The position numbers and the translations under genes were made by a program. Positions 23,003 through 24,753 of a stretch of 24,753 nt of DNA are shown here, piece by piece; the stretch's first letter is position 1; every line of letters starts with the position of its first letter. Source of the DNA: RGIG4608 sp045651165 (lineage in GTDB: Bacteria > Bacillota > Clostridia > Oscillospirales > CAG-272); assembly GCA_045651165.1 (NCBI GenBank), contig JAZRRX010000006.1, positions 1 to 24,753 on the forward strand, written 5' to 3'. The notes below the pieces were generated by a model. That model worked only from the letters and a program-made list of their open reading frames with translations, ran no database searches and was not told the DNA's origin.

Positions 23003-23813
23003 TTTAACAAAAACGCTTATTTATGCTATCCAGGGTGCTATTATCGGTGTTGGAGCAATATTGCCCGGTGTTAGCGGTGGCGTGCTTTGTGTTGCGTTTG
23101 GATTGTATGAGCCCTTGATGGAATTTTTGACACATCCTAAAAAGACGCTAAAGGATCATTACAGAATGTTTATCCCGTTCTTTGTGGGATGGGCGCTTGG
23201 ATTTGTTTTGCTTGCTAAGGTGTGTGAGATGTTCTTCTTGTTTGCACCTGACGTTGCCATATTCCTTTTCTTTGGGCTTGTTCTAGGAACTCTTCCCGAA
23301 ATGTTCAAAAAGAGTGAATGTGCAGATAAAAATATGAGCTGGACTCCGTTTGTTATTTCACTTGCGGTGTCGTATATACTTTTCCACATTATTGAGGCTG
23401 GTGAGGCAGTAGTGCTTCCTCCGAATTTCCTTACGTTTGCGTTTTGTGGATTTATGTGGGGAGTTAGCTTGATTGTTCCTGGGCTTTCCTCGTCAACAGT
23501 GCTCATTTATCTTGGACTTTACGTTCCTCTTACAGAGGGAATTAGTGGGTTTGATTTTTCAGTGCTTATACCTTTCGGTATAGGGATAGCGGTAACAGTA
23601 TTGGCGTTTGCTCGACTTGTTAATATGCTTTTTAAAAAGCATTATGCCGTTATTTCGCGTATAATTTTGGGATTTGTTATCTCGTCATCTCTTAAAACAT
23701 TACCTTATGAGTTTAAAAGCTCTTGGACAATGATAATTTCTATTATTTGCTGTGCTGTTGGCTTTGTTGTCGCTTTGGCGATGGAGAAAGCCGAGAGCAA
23801 ACAAAAACAATGA
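22986..23813 (+). CDS. popT: DUF368 protein, PopT-type polyprenyl-phosphate transporter
   Basis: The 275-residue polytopic protein has the DUF368 pattern, an inverted repeat with paired re-entrant motifs GAILPGVSGGVLC (first half) and LIVPGLSSSTVLIYLG (second half). Members of this family (PopT) and of the DedA family (UptA) have been reported to return undecaprenyl phosphate across the membrane for wall synthesis. The start overlaps pgsA by 17 bp with no close ribosome site, so translation is probably coupled. Placement between two phospholipid synthases fits an envelope-lipid role. The family is secure; the transport role here is inferred. Confidence 0.88.
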   Translation: MEKGINLTKTLIYAIQGAIIGVGAILPGVSGGVLCVAFGLYEPLMEFLTHPKKTLKDHYRMFIPFFVGWALGFVLLAKVCEMFFLFAPDVAIFLFFGLVLGTLPEMFKKSECADKNMSWTPFVISLAVSYILFHIIEAGEAVVLPPNFLTFAFCGFMWGVSLIVPGLSSSTVLIYLGLYVPLTEGISGFDFSVLIPFGIGIAVTVLAFARLVNMLFKKHYAVISRIILGFVISSSLKTLPYEFKSSWTMIISIICCAVGFVVALAMEKAESKQKQ

Positions 23814-23828
23814 AACGGAGGAAATATT

Positions 23829-24425
23829 TTGCATTTCATAGGATTTTATGACTACACAGTATGGCTTACATACATGAGCTTGGCGTCCGCTATCGTGGGA
23901 ATTATTCAAGCCACCAGAGGACGACTTGATGTTGCTGTTTTCTGTATAATGCTTTCGGGCTTTTTGGATATGTTTGACGGAATCGTCGCAAGAACAAAGA
24001 AAAACAGAACACAGGATCAGAAGAATTTTGGTATTCAGATAGATTCACTTACTGACGTTATCGCGTTTGGTGTTACACCTGCAGTGGTGTTCTATTTCCA
24101 CGGTGTGCAATCGACTTTGGGAATTGTAATTCTTGTTGCATACGTTTTATGTGGACTTATTCGTCTTGCATTCTTTAATGTGCTTGAAACAAAACGTCAA
24201 GCTAATCCCAATGAGAGTGCGTGCTTAAAGGCGTTTCGTGGAATGCCCATTACATTTTCTGCGATTATAACTCCCGTTGTTTGTTTCGTTTGCTTGTTCT
24301 TGCCACATGGTATTAGATATTGGATTTATCATATCGCGCCTGCACTTATGGCATTTATGTTCGTTTTTGACGTTAAAATTCCCAAACTTGACGTGGGTAA
24401 ACTACTTTTCGGACACAAAAAATAA
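23829..24425 (+). CDS. pssA: CDP-diacylglycerol-serine O-phosphatidyltransferase
   Basis: The 198-residue membrane enzyme makes phosphatidylserine from CDP-diacylglycerol and serine. The CDP-alcohol motif is D47-x2-D50-G51-x2-A54-R55, then G68-x3-D72-x3-D76. It has 12 residues instead of 8 between the AR and G, a spacing I recall from clostridial PssA. IDSLTDVIAFGVTPA is the typical PssA block. The start is TTG with GGAGG 7 nt upstream; no earlier in-frame ATG fits. It is 15 bp after popT. No psd gene follows within the window. A terminator ends the operon. Confidence 0.92.
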   Translation: MHFIGFYDYTVWLTYMSLASAIVGIIQATRGRLDVAVFCIMLSGFLDMFDGIVARTKKNRTQDQKNFGIQIDSLTDVIAFGVTPAVVFYFHGVQSTLGIVILVAYVLCGLIRLAFFNVLETKRQANPNESACLKAFRGMPITFSAIITPVVCFVCLFLPHGIRYWIYHIAPALMAFMFVFDVKIPKLDVGKLLFGHKK

Positions 24426-24438
24426 TTTTAATACATAA

Positions 24439-24466
24439 AAAAGACCGAGAGGATTCTCGGTCTTTT
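24439..24466 (+). terminator. Terminator of the pgsA-popT-pssA operon
   Basis: A 12-bp perfect stem AAAAGACCGAGA (24439-24450 with 24455-24466) has a GGAT loop, followed by a TTTTG-rich stretch. Confidence 0.92.
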
Positions 24467-24479
24467 GTTTTGTGGTGTT

Positions 24480-24753
24480 TCAAATTTTGATTTGTGGGGG
24501 AGATAGTTTTGATTAAAAGACGCTCAAGCCGCTGGGCTTCCGCTTTTGAAAAAAGCGGAGCAAAACAATCGCATTAGCTTATGGAGTATCTTCGTAAATT
24601 TTCGATAATTCACGAATGAATTATCGGTTTTGAAACTCCAATTCCGTTCTTACGTACAAGTACGACGTACGAAATTGAACTTTCAAAACAACGAAAACCA
24701 AATCAAAGATTTGTTTTTCTAAAATTTACTTAACCGTAGGGTTAAAACTATGC
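24480..24753 (-). repeat. Partial copy of the long hairpin-rich intergenic element (right-end half)
   Basis: The last 287 bp hold no gene. This stretch is an inverted, diverged copy of about 9534-9798. It begins with the TTGA-type terminal repeat (TCAAATTTTGATTTGTGGG) and then has AAGCC/GGCTT, the TCCGCTTTT-type hairpin and a perfect 10-bp stem CGATAATTCA with a TTCG-containing loop. A long hairpin follows at 24628-24688 with a nested CGTAC/GTACG. The arms of the long hairpin differ from the 9590-9648 copy but remain able to pair. The element runs off the window end. Confidence 0.8.

Overview
The window looks like part of the chromosome of a low-GC, anaerobic, Gram-positive gut-type bacterium, most likely class Clostridia. 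The evidence is AT-rich DNA, strong AGGAGG ribosome sites, vegetative promoters with 17-bp spacers, a rubrerythrin, formate-tetrahydrofolate ligase, LL-diaminopimelate aminotransferase (DapL), a BspA-type leucine-rich-repeat protein and clostridial-type PgsA/PssA. No prophage, CRISPR array, tRNA or rRNA is visible. Genus cannot be fixed from the sequence alone.

Layout. 1-164: end of a long intergenic repeat. 203-1159 (-): membrane-anchored protein of unknown function. 1566-5014 (+): YhaN/YhaO-type (SbcC/SbcD-like) pair. 5165-6988 (+): BspA-type LRR protein with a zinc ribbon. 7043-9299 (-): dapF then dapL (lysine/peptidoglycan precursor synthesis). 9314-9798: a complete copy of the long repeat. 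9907-11208 (+): PlsC-like acyltransferase with a zinc-ribbon tail. 11249-13086 (-): two exported proteins of unknown function. About 13195-13274 (-): candidate small RNA. 13405-17933 (+): tight five-gene run of fhs, a small membrane protein, a RAYT-type HUH transposase, an exported protein and a polytopic membrane protein. 17980-18513 (-): rubrerythrin. 18684-19514 (+): pyridoxamine kinase. 19558-22198 (-): MATE transporter then Ste24-type M48 protease. 22421-24425 (+): pgsA, a DUF368/PopT polyprenyl-phosphate transporter and pssA, an envelope-lipid operon. 24480-24753: another copy of the long repeat, cut by the window end.

The most unusual content is between and inside the genes. Five intergenic elements share asymmetric terminal inverted repeats: one end reads TAAATTGGGATTTAT, the other TCAAATTTTGATT. 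Both are followed by a GGGGAGTTAGTTTTAT-like stretch. The cores are interchangeable. Two elements (1304-1521, 8237-8481) carry an inverted pair of 26-nt REP sequences (GTAG plus a 22-nt hairpin). Three (1-164, 9314-9798, 24480-24753) carry an unrelated core of about 420 bp made of several hairpins. A third inverted REP pair lies in frame inside the RAYT transposase gene. The six REP hairpins fall into three stem sequences with compensatory changes, so structure is conserved. The elements sit in a 5' leader (yhaN), inside an operon (dapF-dapL) and next to a ribosome site (dapF), so they are probably transcribed. Both window ends lie in inverted-repeat copies, as expected if an assembly broke at repeats.
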